Shown one piece after another: positions 1-8,447 of a stretch of 64,000 nt of DNA. The notes below the pieces were generated by a model. The model saw only the letters and a program-made list of their open reading frames with translations. It was not told the origin of the DNA and made no database searches. Location of the stretch: positions 1-64,000 of the forward strand of contig JAKAVQ010000006.1 of assembly GCA_021817245.1 (NCBI GenBank), written 5' to 3'. Each line of letters begins with the position of its first letter. Positions within the stretch are counted from its first letter, which is position 1. The position numbers were made by a program, and so were the translations under genes. The stretch is from Thermoplasmata archaeon (GTDB lineage Archaea; Thermoplasmatota; Thermoplasmata; Lutacidiplasmatales; UBA184).

Positions 1-73
1 TCCAGTGCGTTCTCGAGCGCCAGGAAGCCCACGTCGCCCTCGCTTGGCGAGGGCGCGCGGGGCCGGAAAGACC

Positions 74-529
74 TTACGCTCGAGCAGAATCGGGTCCCTC
101 GGGTGGTTCAGAAAGGTGAATGCCTACGGCGTCGGTGAGCAACGCCGCCGAATTGGCGAAGAGGAACGCCGCTCCGACCGCCTGCACCAGTCGGAACCCG
201 ACGAGTTCCCACGCCCCGGTCGTGCCGGCGCTCGGGGTGAAGAACAAGAGGACCGAGCCAGCGGTGAAAATCGCGAATCCCAGATTGTAGATCCGTGCAC
301 GGCCGTGGATGTCGGCGAGGCGGCCCGCGTTTACCAGCAGGACGGCCGTCACCACGCCGTAGCCGAGAAGCAACCAGATCAGGATCTCGAAGCTCGACGC
401 GTTGAACGGGTTCACGTCGAGGCCCCGGAAGATGACGGGGATCGAGATCAGAAGGATCGTTCCGTTGATCGACGCCATCAGTCCGCCGATCGTTGTGTTG
501 GAGAGAACGACCCACTTGTAGGCGACCAT
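74..529 (-). pseudogene. Truncated MFS (DHA2-type) transporter, N-terminal part only
   Basis: The 151-residue product matches the first four or five membrane segments of a 12-14 TM drug/proton antiporter. It is clearly related to the intact transporter at 8448-9896: both begin with xYKWxVLSNTT and both contain VGFRLVQAVGA followed by LFxNSAA. After LLTDAV, where the paralogue continues with PPNERGRALG, the similarity stops abruptly. The frame then reads about 16 unrelated residues and hits a stop. Neither other frame restores MFS sequence before the window edge, so this looks like a deletion or rearrangement rather than one frameshift. It starts 19 nt after the marR stop, so the two genes were probably one operon. 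Confidence 0.75.
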
Positions 530-548
530 GAACCGAACCCCCGGCTTC

Positions 549-1034
549 TCAGGGCGTTTCCGGCCCTGCCAGCGCCCAGCGTAGCTCCGCGACTCCCCGG
601 CGGAGCCCTTGGCGAGCCTGGGGGGAGATCATGACCCCTAGGCCCCGAAGCGCCCTCTTCTGGTCTTCCTTGGCCCGGCGAAGGAGTTGGTGTCCCGATT
701 CGGTGAGCGACGCGACACGGGAACGACGATCGGTGGGGTGGGCGGCGAGCCGGATCAGACCTCGCTGCGCGAGGCGTCGCGCGAGATCCGTCGTGGCGGC
801 GGGGGTTACCCCAAGAGTCCGCGTTATCGACTTCAGCGGAACGGGACTCTGCGCGCACACCGCAAGCGCGCCGTACTCGGAAAGGAGAAGTCCGGAAGGG
901 CCGAGGGCCGCTTGAGTCGCGCCCCGGAGGAGCTGATACAGTTCACGGACCGAGTCCCACGGGGGCTCCACGGACCCCGGTCGAGGGGACGTCCTGCTCT
1001 CGAGCCCGCGGGAGACTACGGCGCTCGTTGCCAT
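549..1034 (-). CDS. MarR family transcriptional regulator
   Basis: A 161-residue winged-helix protein of MarR size. The core runs from about residue 30 to 145, with a recognition region around GVTPAATTDLARRLAQRGLI followed by the wing AAHPTDRRSRVASLTESG, which is the typical MarR HPxDRRxxxxxLTxxG pattern. It probably acts as a dimeric repressor of itself and of the adjacent MFS gene, as marR-efflux pairs usually do. The ATG lies about 26 nt from a TATA-like box that overlaps a perfect palindrome, consistent with a leaderless, autoregulated transcript. The ligand is unknown. Confidence 0.85.
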   Translation of the reverse strand: MATSAVVSRGLESRTSPRPGSVEPPWDSVRELYQLLRGATQAALGPSGLLLSEYGALAVCAQSPVPLKSITRTLGVTPAATTDLARRLAQRGLIRLAAHPTDRRSRVASLTESGHQLLRRAKEDQKRALRGLGVMISPQARQGLRRGVAELRWALAGPETP

Positions 1035-1056
1035 GGGCCGGGATACGAGTCGGTGG

Positions 1057-1073
1057 AATATTAAGACGTCTTA
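1057..1073 (-). promoter_or_regulatory. marR promoter with overlapping palindromic operator
   Basis: On the minus strand TTAATATT (1057-1064) is a good TATA box about 26 nt from the marR ATG. It overlaps the perfect 12-bp palindrome TAAGACGTCTTA (1062-1073), which therefore covers the BRE/TATA region. A repressor bound there would block TBP/TFB. That MarR itself binds is inference. Confidence 0.6.
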
Positions 1074-1756
1074 GTTCGTGGAGCAGACGGGACGTCGAGA
1101 GCAACTTCGGAGTATCGGACGCGCACGGCTGGGTACGGTACGCGGCGACGAGAATGACGGAGTCACTGCCGAGAAGGGGCCGCGCGGTGGAAGAGCGTCC
1201 TCGGATACCCGTGACCAACGGATCCACGGAGTGGGTTTGGGGTAGGCCGGGAGGGATGTTCTGACGTGCCCCTCGAGCCGGACCGCGCCCTCGACACGTA
1301 CGCCGGCCCGCCCGGCGATCGTGCTGCCCCGCATCCATCCGGCCGCCTGCGGGAGCCGGAATTTCGGAGGGACGGCCAAGGCGCGCGAGGAGCAACGGCC
1401 ATGGGCGGCGCGCGAGCACGACCGCCAGCAGCGCGAGCGACGCGGCGTAGCGGGGAACACGGCGGGTCGCGAGTCGAAGGGCGCGCTCGTCGTGAACCGA
1501 TTCCCGCAACGCGACCGCGACTCGAGTCGGGTCCGTTCCGCTCGTCGACGGAGCGAGCGAGGAGGAAGGGCCCAAGACCGGTCGAAACGCTCCCTGACAT
1601 AATCAAGTGTCTTAACACTTCCAATCTTTAGGGCGGGTTCTGTCGATGGGCTTCGCTGCTCCGCTCGCGGGACCACCTCCGCCACGGTGCGGAGTCCCGT
1701 CCGGTCGGGGCGTCTTGACGGAAGGTTCTTGACTCGCGATCCCGAAGTCAGTCCCG
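1074..1756. other. Non-coding or degraded stretch between marR and the CBS-HPF gene
   Basis: I cannot support a gene in these roughly 680 bases. Several overlapping ORFs exist on both strands, but they are Arg/Pro/Ser-rich as expected of GC-rich shadow frames. One minus-strand frame has a short hydrophobic run (AASLALLAVVLARRPWPLLL) that could be a remnant of a membrane protein. An inverted repeat at 1605-1620 is listed separately. Confidence 0.4.
1605..1620. promoter_or_regulatory. Inverted repeat AAGTGT-CTTA-ACACTT
   Basis: Two perfect 6-bp arms are separated by 4 nt in an AT-rich patch. It contains the half site GTCTTA also present in the marR palindrome at 1062-1073. It could be a second site for the same regulator. 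No adjacent gene start is obvious, since the next gene begins 137 nt downstream. Confidence 0.35.
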
Positions 1757-2965
1757 ATGACCGCAGACATTCCGACCGCGGCCGACCTGATGCGACGTGC
1801 GCCGGTCACGATCGGCCAGGGCGCGTCGGTGCACGAAGCGCTCGCCGCGATGCGTCGCCGGGGGGTCCACGAGATCCCGGTGCTCGACGGACGAACGTAT
1901 CGCGGGATGGTCTCGCTGGACGATATCGCGCTCCGCACGAACCTCGCCCTCTCGACGAAGGTCGAGAATTTGCTCTCCTTGCCGCCGCGGCTCGCCCCGG
2001 AAGAGCCCTGGGGCGAGGTCGCCGCCCAGTTGCTCCGGTCCGGAGCTCGGGCGGCGCCCGTGATCGGGCCCTCCGAGCTGCTGCTCGGGCTCGTATCGCG
2101 GAGCGATGTACTGAGGGTGCTACCGTCGGTCGGCGCGCCGGCGGAACTCTATGCCGAGACGGTCATGGGCCCGATGTCGGAGTCGGTCGACGAGCGGAGC
2201 GGGATCGGAACGCTCATCGGGCTCGTCCGCAACGATCCCCCGATCGCAATCGTCGATCGTAGGGGACGACTCCAGGGTTCGGTCGGCATCGCGGATCTCT
2301 CGCGGGCCTTCTGGCGACCGAAGCGCGCCGGCCGAGGAGACCTTCCGAGGGAAGGCGCCGACCGCGGACAGGTGCTCGGGGTGGAGGCGCGGTCGATCAT
2401 GCGGACTCCCCCGGTCGCCGTGTCCCCCGAGACTTCGGTCCGCGCGGTGGTGGCCCGCATGCTGCGGGAGCGAGTATCGTCGGTCTTCGTCGTACGCGAC
2501 GACCGGCCGATCGGGGTGGTGACCCAGACCGACCTCCTTGCGCTCGCCGTGGGAGGGCATCCGACTCGGCGCCCGAGGGACCGTGTGCTCGTCCAGCTCC
2601 ACGGCTTCCCGCTCCGCGAGGACCCGGAGCTCGTCGCCGACGTCGACGCCGTCGTCGAGCGGGGCCTATCGAGGATCCGGCGACGGCTGCCGATCGCGCT
2701 CCTCGACCTCCACCTCGTGCCGCAGGGGATCCACCGCGCGGGCCATGTGACCGTCTCGGCGCGTCTGCACACTCCGCAGGCGATCCTGCACGCCGAACAG
2801 ACCTCTTGGGACGTCCGGAGCGGGGTCGCCGAGGTTTTGTCTCAGCTCGACCGCCAGGGCCGGGCGCTCGCCGAGCGCCGCCGTCGCTACGCCCGGATCC
2901 GGGTCGAGCGTCGGCACGCTCGGGAGACGGCGGTTCTTCCGTCCGAGCCGCTAGTGGCACCGTAG
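1757..2965 (+). CDS. Four-CBS-domain protein with C-terminal ribosome-hibernation (HPF/RaiA-like) domain
   Basis: A 402-residue protein. Four CBS repeats are visible at about residues 7-60, 62-125, 132-186 and 212-266, each with the hPVhD/hGhVTxxDhL pattern; the fourth is the clearest. Residues about 275-385 form a different domain, beginning VLVQLHGFPL and alternating beta strands with a long basic helix, which resembles the HPF/RaiA (sigma-54 modulation) fold that sits in the ribosomal decoding region. CBS pairs bind adenine nucleotides, so the fusion suggests a ribosome-silencing factor gated by energy charge. Archaeal CBS-linked hibernation factors are known in principle; the assignment here is by pattern only. 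Confidence 0.75.
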   Translation: MTADIPTAADLMRRAPVTIGQGASVHEALAAMRRRGVHEIPVLDGRTYRGMVSLDDIALRTNLALSTKVENLLSLPPRLAPEEPWGEVAAQLLRSGARAAPVIGPSELLLGLVSRSDVLRVLPSVGAPAELYAETVMGPMSESVDERSGIGTLIGLVRNDPPIAIVDRRGRLQGSVGIADLSRAFWRPKRAGRGDLPREGADRGQVLGVEARSIMRTPPVAVSPETSVRAVVARMLRERVSSVFVVRDDRPIGVVTQTDLLALAVGGHPTRRPRDRVLVQLHGFPLREDPELVADVDAVVERGLSRIRRRLPIALLDLHLVPQGIHRAGHVTVSARLHTPQAILHAEQTSWDVRSGVAEVLSQLDRQGRALAERRRRYARIRVERRHARETAVLPSEPLVAP

Positions 2966-2993
2966 GGCGACCGCGGCGCGGCCGCCGGATCCC

Positions 2994-3671
2994 CTACACG
3001 ATGCGGCGGGCCTGACGCGCGCTGTTCTCCGGCGCGAACTCGGGGTCCTCCGCGCGCCCGGCCGGATACGGAAATCGTCCCCGGGAGAGCACGTCGTCGC
3101 GAGTGACGATCCCGATCAGTCGGTCGTGATCGAGGACTGGGAGCCGGTTCACTCGGTAGCGCAGCAGCTGGCGCACCACGGTCTCGACCGTCGCGTCGGG
3201 CGGCACGGAGCGAACCCGGCGGGACATTACCCGCGAGACCGGCACGTCCCCGAGGATCTCGCGCAACTTCTTCATCGTGGCGTCGGGCCGACGTAGAAGG
3301 TACGCGAGCAGAAGCTCGAGGCTGCCGTCCGCGCCTTTCAGGCCCGCCCGCCGTGCGGCGGCGCGGCCGATGTCCCGCTCGCTCAACACCCCAACGACCC
3401 GGCCTCCCGCGTCGACCACCGGGAGGCCCGAGACATCCCTCACCCGCAGGATCTCGAGCGCGTCGAGGAGCGAGGCCCGCGAGGGGACGGTCGCCACCTG
3501 CGGGCTCATGACGTCCCGGGCGGTCGCGTTGTAGTAAAAGACCGGCCCCTCGAGCGCCCCCAGCGGAGCGAGCCGCGGACGGGGCTCGAAGCCCTTCGGG
3601 TTCCGGGGCCGAGACCGTGCGTGCGCGGTCCGTCGCACCGCGCGGATCGGGGTTGCGCCCACCATGGTCAT
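2994..3671 (-). CDS. Protein with a pair of CBS domains
   Basis: A 225-residue protein. After a basic, poorly conserved N-terminal stretch (about residues 1-45) come two CBS domains: residues about 50-105 (DVMSPQVATVPSRASLLDAL to GVLSERDIGRA) and about 140-205 (VMSRRVRSVPPDATVETV to GIVTRDDVLSRG). No catalytic domain is attached, so it is probably a nucleotide-sensing module acting on a partner. The gene converges on the CBS-HPF gene, ending 28 nt from it. A TATA-like GAATAT lies about 25 nt before the ATG, supporting this start and a leaderless mRNA. Confidence 0.8.
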   Translation of the reverse strand: MTMVGATPIRAVRRTAHARSRPRNPKGFEPRPRLAPLGALEGPVFYYNATARDVMSPQVATVPSRASLLDALEILRVRDVSGLPVVDAGGRVVGVLSERDIGRAAARRAGLKGADGSLELLLAYLLRRPDATMKKLREILGDVPVSRVMSRRVRSVPPDATVETVVRQLLRYRVNRLPVLDHDRLIGIVTRDDVLSRGRFPYPAGRAEDPEFAPENSARQARRIV

Positions 3672-3816
3672 TTGGAGGGGCCCGGGGGGGATATTCGGTC
3701 CGTTGAGTTCGGTTTACGACCGGGAGTCCGGGTCCCGCTCCTCGCGCCCCCGCGCCGATCCCGCGGAACTGGGCTCGGGACTCTGCGGTCCCCCTCCTGG
3801 GGAGCGCCGGCCGCCC

Positions 3817-5139
3817 TTACCTCGGGTGTTCGAGCAGGAACCGGTCGAGCACGGCCGCGACCCGGCCCTCCCGGTCGTCGTAGTCGTAGGCGACGGTGAG
3901 GATCGGCTGAGGGACATGCACGAGCCGGTGCAGATCGACCGGGCTCCCGTCGAGCACCAGCTCGGCCTCCGAGGCACGGATCGTCGCTTCGAGCTCGTGG
4001 ACCTGCGCTTCGCCGTAGCCCATCGCCGGCAGCACGCGTCTCAGGTGGGGGTAGGTGGCATAGACCTGAGCGAGCGAGCCGACGGCCGAACGCTGGGCAT
4101 CGACGATCTCCGCGCCGTGCGCCTGGGCAACGAGGGTGGCCGCTCCGTAGGCCATCCCACCGTGCGTAAGGGTCGGCCCGTCCTCGACGACGATCACCTT
4201 ACGGCCCCGGATCCGCTCCGGGTCCGCGAGGGAGATCTTGAGCGCACCCTCGATCAGCTGGGCGCGTGGGTTCGCCCGGGCGGCGCTCTCCTCGACCGAG
4301 CGCACGTCCTCGGGCTTCGCGGAATCCGTCTTGCTGACCACGATCACGTCGGCCTTCCGGAAGTTCGCTTCCCCGGGATGGTAGGAGAGCTCGTGACCGG
4401 CCCGATGCGGGTCCGCGACGACGAAATGGAGATCCGGTGCGAAGAAGGGGAGGTCGTTGTTCCCTCCGTCCCAGAGAACGAGGTCCGCCTCTTTCTCCGC
4501 CGCCCGCAGGATCCGCTCGTAGTCGACTCCGGCGAAGACGATCGCCCCCTCACGGAGATGCGGTTCGTACTCCTCGCGCTCCTCGATCGTGCAGTTCGCG
4601 CGGTCGAGGTCCTCGAGCGTCGCGAACCGCTGGACGGCCTGCGCCTCGAGGTCCCCGTACGGCATCGGGTGGCGGACGATCGCGACCCTCCGCCCCTTCG
4701 CGCGGAGGTAGCGGGAGACATATCGGGTCAGCGGGCTCTTCCCCGCCCCTGTCCGCACGGCGCAGATGCTGATCACTGGCCTCGAAGAGCGGAGCTCGGT
4801 CTCCCGCGGTCCGGGGAGCAAAAAGCTCGCCCCGGCCGCGAGCGCGATCGATGCCTTGTGCATCACTTCGAGATGCGGAAGGTCGGAGTACGACAGGACG
4901 ACCAGGTCGACGTTCTCGCGGCGAACGAGGTCCGTCAGCCCCGCTTCGGGCACGATCGGGATCCCGTGCGGATAGCCGGGGCCGGCGAGCGAGCTCGGAT
5001 AGGCGCGTCCGCTAATGTTGGGGATCTGGGCCGCCGTGAACGCCACGACTTCGTAGGCCTGGTTTCCGCGGTAGAGCAGGTTGAAATTGTGGAAATCGCG
5101 GCCGGCGGCTCCCATCAGAACGACCCGGGTACGCTTCAT
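3817..5139 (-). CDS. COG2403-type P-loop GTPase family, cyclic 2,3-diphosphoglycerate synthetase-like
   Basis: A 440-residue protein with an N-terminal Rossmann-like part (MKRTRVVLMGAAGRDFHNFN) and a central P-loop-like segment (ICAVRTGAGKSPLTRYV, about residues 125-142). Further nucleotide-binding-type motifs are DLVLWDGGNND and VIVVSKTD. This is the archaeal COG2403 family, whose members are often annotated as cyclic 2,3-diphosphoglycerate synthetase, an enzyme that makes a thermoprotective solute. The family match rests on overall motif order. The exact substrate in this organism is not certain. A TATA-like CTTTAAGG sits about 26 nt before the ATG, fitting a leaderless transcript. Confidence 0.7.
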   Translation of the reverse strand: MKRTRVVLMGAAGRDFHNFNLLYRGNQAYEVVAFTAAQIPNISGRAYPSSLAGPGYPHGIPIVPEAGLTDLVRRENVDLVVLSYSDLPHLEVMHKASIALAAGASFLLPGPRETELRSSRPVISICAVRTGAGKSPLTRYVSRYLRAKGRRVAIVRHPMPYGDLEAQAVQRFATLEDLDRANCTIEEREEYEPHLREGAIVFAGVDYERILRAAEKEADLVLWDGGNNDLPFFAPDLHFVVADPHRAGHELSYHPGEANFRKADVIVVSKTDSAKPEDVRSVEESAARANPRAQLIEGALKISLADPERIRGRKVIVVEDGPTLTHGGMAYGAATLVAQAHGAEIVDAQRSAVGSLAQVYATYPHLRRVLPAMGYGEAQVHELEATIRASEAELVLDGSPVDLHRLVHVPQPILTVAYDYDDREGRVAAVLDRFLLEHPR

Positions 5140-5256
5140 GGGCCGTCAGTCGCCGCGGGGGCCTTAAAGAGGTTCGGTCGGCCCCGAATTACCCGAGGGG
5201 CGACCCGGGGCCGAACCGCGCCGTCAGTTCTCTCCGAAACGTGACGGACCGCGAGG

Positions 5257-6342
5257 TCAGGCGCCCGTGGTCGAGCGGCCACCGGATCCCGAACGGCCCA
5301 TTCCGTCTCCCGAACGGATCGGGAAGAGCAGGACCCGACCCTCCTCCTTCGCTCCGAGGTCGTCGACCTCCTTCAGCACGCGAACGGCCTCCCGACCGTT
5401 CTCGCTCAGCCGGTACATCTCCTCGGCGTGGAGGATCAGTCCGTCCTCCTGCAGGGTGCGCAAGTGGAAGGAGAGCTTCGGCGAGTCGTCGATGCCGGCG
5501 GCCCGCATGACCTCCGTGAACGAGGTAGGACCCTCTTCCAGCCGACGCAGGATGCGGCGTCGCAGAGGGTTCGAGAGGGCGCCGAGCATGCCGTGGACGC
5601 GGGCCGCGGAGACCGCCGCCCGGATCTCGAGGACCGCCCGGTCCGGCAGGAGGCCCGGGTCGAAGCCGATCGCGACCGGTCCGCGCCCTTCGACCTTCTC
5701 GAGGACCTCTCCCAGGGCCTGGGCGATCTCCTCGGACCGGTGCAGCGTGAAGAGGCGCTCAATCCCGCCCACGACGACCGCCGGCCGGGTATGGGACTCG
5801 AAGAAGCGGAGGATCGTCTCCTGGAATCCGACCGAAGAGTCGGTGAAGGGCAGGTCGTTCGCCGTCACGCCGGGGATCGGCCGCTTCGGCGTGACCCCGA
5901 GCAGCAGCACCTCCCGATGCTCCTTCGCCCAGCGCTCCGCGAGACGCACCGGGTCGCGCTCTCCTCCGGCGCCCAGGGAGAACGCGCGCTCCTCCTGGAT
6001 CAGCTCCACGAGATGCTGGACGGACTCGGCGCGGAACGGTTTTCTTAGGTAGTCGAACGCGCCGAGCTTCATCGCCTCGACCGCCGTCTCCACGGTCGCG
6101 TAGCCCGTGATCATCACCACGTACATTCGGGGCCAGCGCTCGCGGACCTGACGCAGGAACTCGATGCCGTTCATTCGCGGCATGCGGACGTCGGAGAAGA
6201 CGGAGTCGAACTCGGCGATCTCGAGCGCCTCCAAGGCCTTCGCGGCGGAGTTCACCGACTCGACCTCGTGCCCCCAGTCGGAAAGGAGCGTCACGAGCTC
6301 CTCGCGGAACACTGCATCGTCGTCGACCACGAGGATGCGCAC
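5257..6342 (-). CDS. Response regulator: receiver, DUF835-like domain, ArsR-like winged helix
   Basis: The ORF track starts at 6666, but that extension lies inside the kinase gene and is low complexity. The GTG at 6342 (VRILVVDDDAVFREEL) is the sensible start, 11 nt after the kinase stop, giving 361 residues. Order: receiver domain about 1-118, with the acid pair VDDD, phosphoacceptor region SVFSDVRMPRMNG and the ITGYA/LRKPF signature; a DUF835-like region about 125-250 (LLLGVTPKRPIP, VVVGGIERLF); and an ArsR-like winged helix about 258-345 (LSNPLRRRILRRLEEGPTSF). It should be phosphorylated by the adjoining kinase and act on DNA. DUF835 is common in Thermoplasmatota and related euryarchaea. 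Confidence 0.85.
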   Translation of the reverse strand: MRILVVDDDAVFREELVTLLSDWGHEVESVNSAAKALEALEIAEFDSVFSDVRMPRMNGIEFLRQVRERWPRMYVVMITGYATVETAVEAMKLGAFDYLRKPFRAESVQHLVELIQEERAFSLGAGGERDPVRLAERWAKEHREVLLLGVTPKRPIPGVTANDLPFTDSSVGFQETILRFFESHTRPAVVVGGIERLFTLHRSEEIAQALGEVLEKVEGRGPVAIGFDPGLLPDRAVLEIRAAVSAARVHGMLGALSNPLRRRILRRLEEGPTSFTEVMRAAGIDDSPKLSFHLRTLQEDGLILHAEEMYRLSENGREAVRVLKEVDDLGAKEEGRVLLFPIRSGDGMGRSGSGGRSTTGA

Positions 6343-6353
6343 GCTCGCGGAAC

Positions 6354-7865
6354 TCAGCTGCCCATTGATAACGTTCGCGTCGGGTCCGGGATTCCGCGCT
6401 CTGGGCTCCCGGGGGAGGAGGGGTCCCGCGGCGGCGGAGGCGCGCCGTCCGCGAGGGGCAGCCGGACGTCGAAGGTCGTCCCGCGGCCGACCTCCGTCTC
6501 GAACTGGATCGTCCCCCCGTGGGACTGGAGGATCCCGTGACAGATCGCGAGCCCGAGCCCCGTTCCCTTCCCTTCGGGCTTGGTCGTGAAGAACGGCTCG
6601 AAGACGTGAGGTCGGACCTCGGGGGGGATCCCGCTGCCGGTGTCGCTGACCTGAAGATGCGCCCAATCCCGCTGAGCGAAGACCCGCACGACCACCCGGC
6701 CCGCGTTCTCCAGCGAGTCGTAGGCGTTGTTGAGGAGGTTCAGCACCACCTGGTTGAGCTGCTCGCGGTCGCCGTGCACGATCAAGGGCTCGGCCGGGAC
6801 CTCGAGGACGACCTCAACGTCGGCCGACTGCTTTCCCCGCAGGAACTCGATCGCGGTCGTGGCGAGCTCCCCGAGATCGATCGCTCCCAGCCGGGACTCC
6901 GGGCGGCGCGCGAAGTCGAGGAGGCCGCGTACGATCCGCGCGGCCGACTCCGTCTGGCTCAGGAGGGAAGTGATCCGCTCCTGGGTCCAGCGGTCGTCGG
7001 TCCTCCGCCGGATCGACTCGGCGATCAACATGATGCTCGCGAGCGGGGTATTGATCTCGTGGGCTACCCCCGCGGCGAGCTGTCCGAGCGAGTGCATCCG
7101 TTCGGAATGCATCGCCGCGCGTTCCCACGCCCGACGCTCGGTGAGGTCGACCGCAACGCCGAGGAAGTGGGTGATCCCGCCGTTCGCGTCGCGGACGGCA
7201 TTGATCGCGAGGAGCACCGGATGTTCGGCTCCTTCCCGGTCCCGGTTGATGACCTCGCCCGACCAGGAACCGACGCCGGGATCGAGCAGGTCCCGCCACA
7301 TCCGGCCGTACGTCGCTCGGTCGGTCCTCCCGCTCGCGACGAGGCTCGGACGATGGCCGATGACCTCGTCCTTACGGTACCCGTAGATCCGTTCGAACGC
7401 CGGGTTCACGTCGACGAGATAGCCGTCCCGGTCGGTGAGCTCCATCGCGTTCGTCGAGTGGAGGAACGCCTCGTAGAACAGGCGCGCGGACTCCTCGGAA
7501 GACTCGCGCAGCCGCGTCCGATCCTGCACGACGACCAGGGTCCCGGTGACCCCTCCGTGCGCGTCGGTCTGCGGATAGAACTCGGCGTCCACGAGATGGC
7601 GCCGATCCCGCTGCGCGGTCTCGAGGGCGACCCCCCGGACCTCCACCTTGCGACGCTCCTGGACCGACTCGCCGCGTGCGGCTTCCAGGCGGTGGTCCCG
7701 CCCGGAGAGGAAGTCGGTGAGCGGTCGCCCGAGCGGCTCCCCCGTCTCGCCGAGGAGGTCGCGGAACACGGGGTTCCACCGGAGGACGTGACCGTCCGGG
7801 TCCATCAGCGCGGCGCCGGTGGGCCCGCGCGAGAACGTCGCCGCGAACCAGTCGTGCTCGGCCAT
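6354..7865 (-). CDS. Soluble PAS-PAS sensor histidine kinase
   Basis: A 503-residue protein without membrane segments, so a cytoplasmic sensor. Two PAS domains occupy about 5-120 and 125-245 (LTDRDGYLVDVNPAFERIYG is a typical PAS core). HisKA follows with the phospho-His motif LAAGVAHEINTPLAS near residue 267. The HATPase_c domain ends the protein with the N box region (LNQVVLNLLNNAYDSL), DTGSGIPPE, the F box FEPFFTTK and GTGLGLAICHGI. It sits 11 nt upstream of its response regulator, so the pair is a complete two-component system. Because the PAS ligands are not visible, the signal is unknown. Confidence 0.92.
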   Translation of the reverse strand: MAEHDWFAATFSRGPTGAALMDPDGHVLRWNPVFRDLLGETGEPLGRPLTDFLSGRDHRLEAARGESVQERRKVEVRGVALETAQRDRRHLVDAEFYPQTDAHGGVTGTLVVVQDRTRLRESSEESARLFYEAFLHSTNAMELTDRDGYLVDVNPAFERIYGYRKDEVIGHRPSLVASGRTDRATYGRMWRDLLDPGVGSWSGEVINRDREGAEHPVLLAINAVRDANGGITHFLGVAVDLTERRAWERAAMHSERMHSLGQLAAGVAHEINTPLASIMLIAESIRRRTDDRWTQERITSLLSQTESAARIVRGLLDFARRPESRLGAIDLGELATTAIEFLRGKQSADVEVVLEVPAEPLIVHGDREQLNQVVLNLLNNAYDSLENAGRVVVRVFAQRDWAHLQVSDTGSGIPPEVRPHVFEPFFTTKPEGKGTGLGLAICHGILQSHGGTIQFETEVGRGTTFDVRLPLADGAPPPPRDPSSPGSPERGIPDPTRTLSMGS

Positions 7866-7950
7866 CGCCCCCGCTCCCCAGAAGGGTTTCGACCCACTTG
7901 AAAGCCCGGGGCGACGACGGCCGTCGGGTCAACCCGGCTTCACGAGGGGA

Positions 7951-7956
7951 GATATA
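7951..7956 (+). promoter_or_regulatory. TATA-like box of the pseudo-receiver gene
   Basis: GATATA lies about 24 nt before the ATG at 7975, supporting that start over the upstream in-frame ATG at 7819, which lies inside the divergent kinase gene. Confidence 0.5.
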
Positions 7957-7974
7957 CCCCCTCCCCTGGCTGTA

Positions 7975-8385
7975 ATGGCGATGTCGGGGCCGCTCGTGAT
8001 GGTATTCCGCGAAACGCCGAGCCTCGCGGCCTCGGTGGAGCTCCTCCTCGACACCGTCGGGTTCCGGGTGGTCGGCGAAGGCTCCGTGGACGGGGCCCTC
8101 GCCCGCCTTTCGGCCGACGGCGGCGACCCCGTCAGCGCTCTCGTGATCGCCTGCAACCTCCCTCGGTCGCAGATGCTGCGGGCCTTTGCCGACCGCCTGC
8201 CCGGACCGGCCCGGTCGATGGGCGTGATCGTCGTGGGGGACCGGGCCCAGAGCGCCCGGGTCGGCTGGCCCGAGAACGTGCGGTTCGTCCGCCTTCCCTT
8301 CGATCCGAGCGCCTTCGTCGACCTTGTTACCCGCGTGGTCCGGGGACCCTCCCCCGTCGACGATTTCTTCGTGCCGGGTCCGTGA
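7975..8385 (+). CDS. Degenerate receiver-like protein, divergent from the two-component pair
   Basis: With the start at 7975 the product has 136 residues. Its layout follows a CheY-like fold: PLVMVFRETPSLAASVELLL for beta1/alpha1, VSALVIACNLPRSQML where a receiver has its phosphoacceptor Asp, then MGVIVVGD and VRFVRLPFDPSAFVDLV where the conserved Lys-Pro would be. The phosphoacceptor position appears to be Ala and the Lys is lost, so it should not be phosphorylated. It may be a pseudo-receiver tuning the neighbouring kinase system. This is a fold-level inference; a simple hypothetical protein is the alternative. Confidence 0.6.
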   Translation: MAMSGPLVMVFRETPSLAASVELLLDTVGFRVVGEGSVDGALARLSADGGDPVSALVIACNLPRSQMLRAFADRLPGPARSMGVIVVGDRAQSARVGWPENVRFVRLPFDPSAFVDLVTRVVRGPSPVDDFFVPGP

Positions 8386-8447
8386 TCAGGTAGGCGGCCC
8401 GTCGTCACGCCCGCACGCGGTCCCCGGCCGTTCGGACGGAAGGGGTG

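Noticed and set aside
1163-1600. Possible leaderless minus-strand gene starting at the ATG 1600
   Set aside because: The product is Arg/Pro/Ser-rich with no domain, and the best hydrophobic segment lies in a different frame. Left as unexplained sequence.
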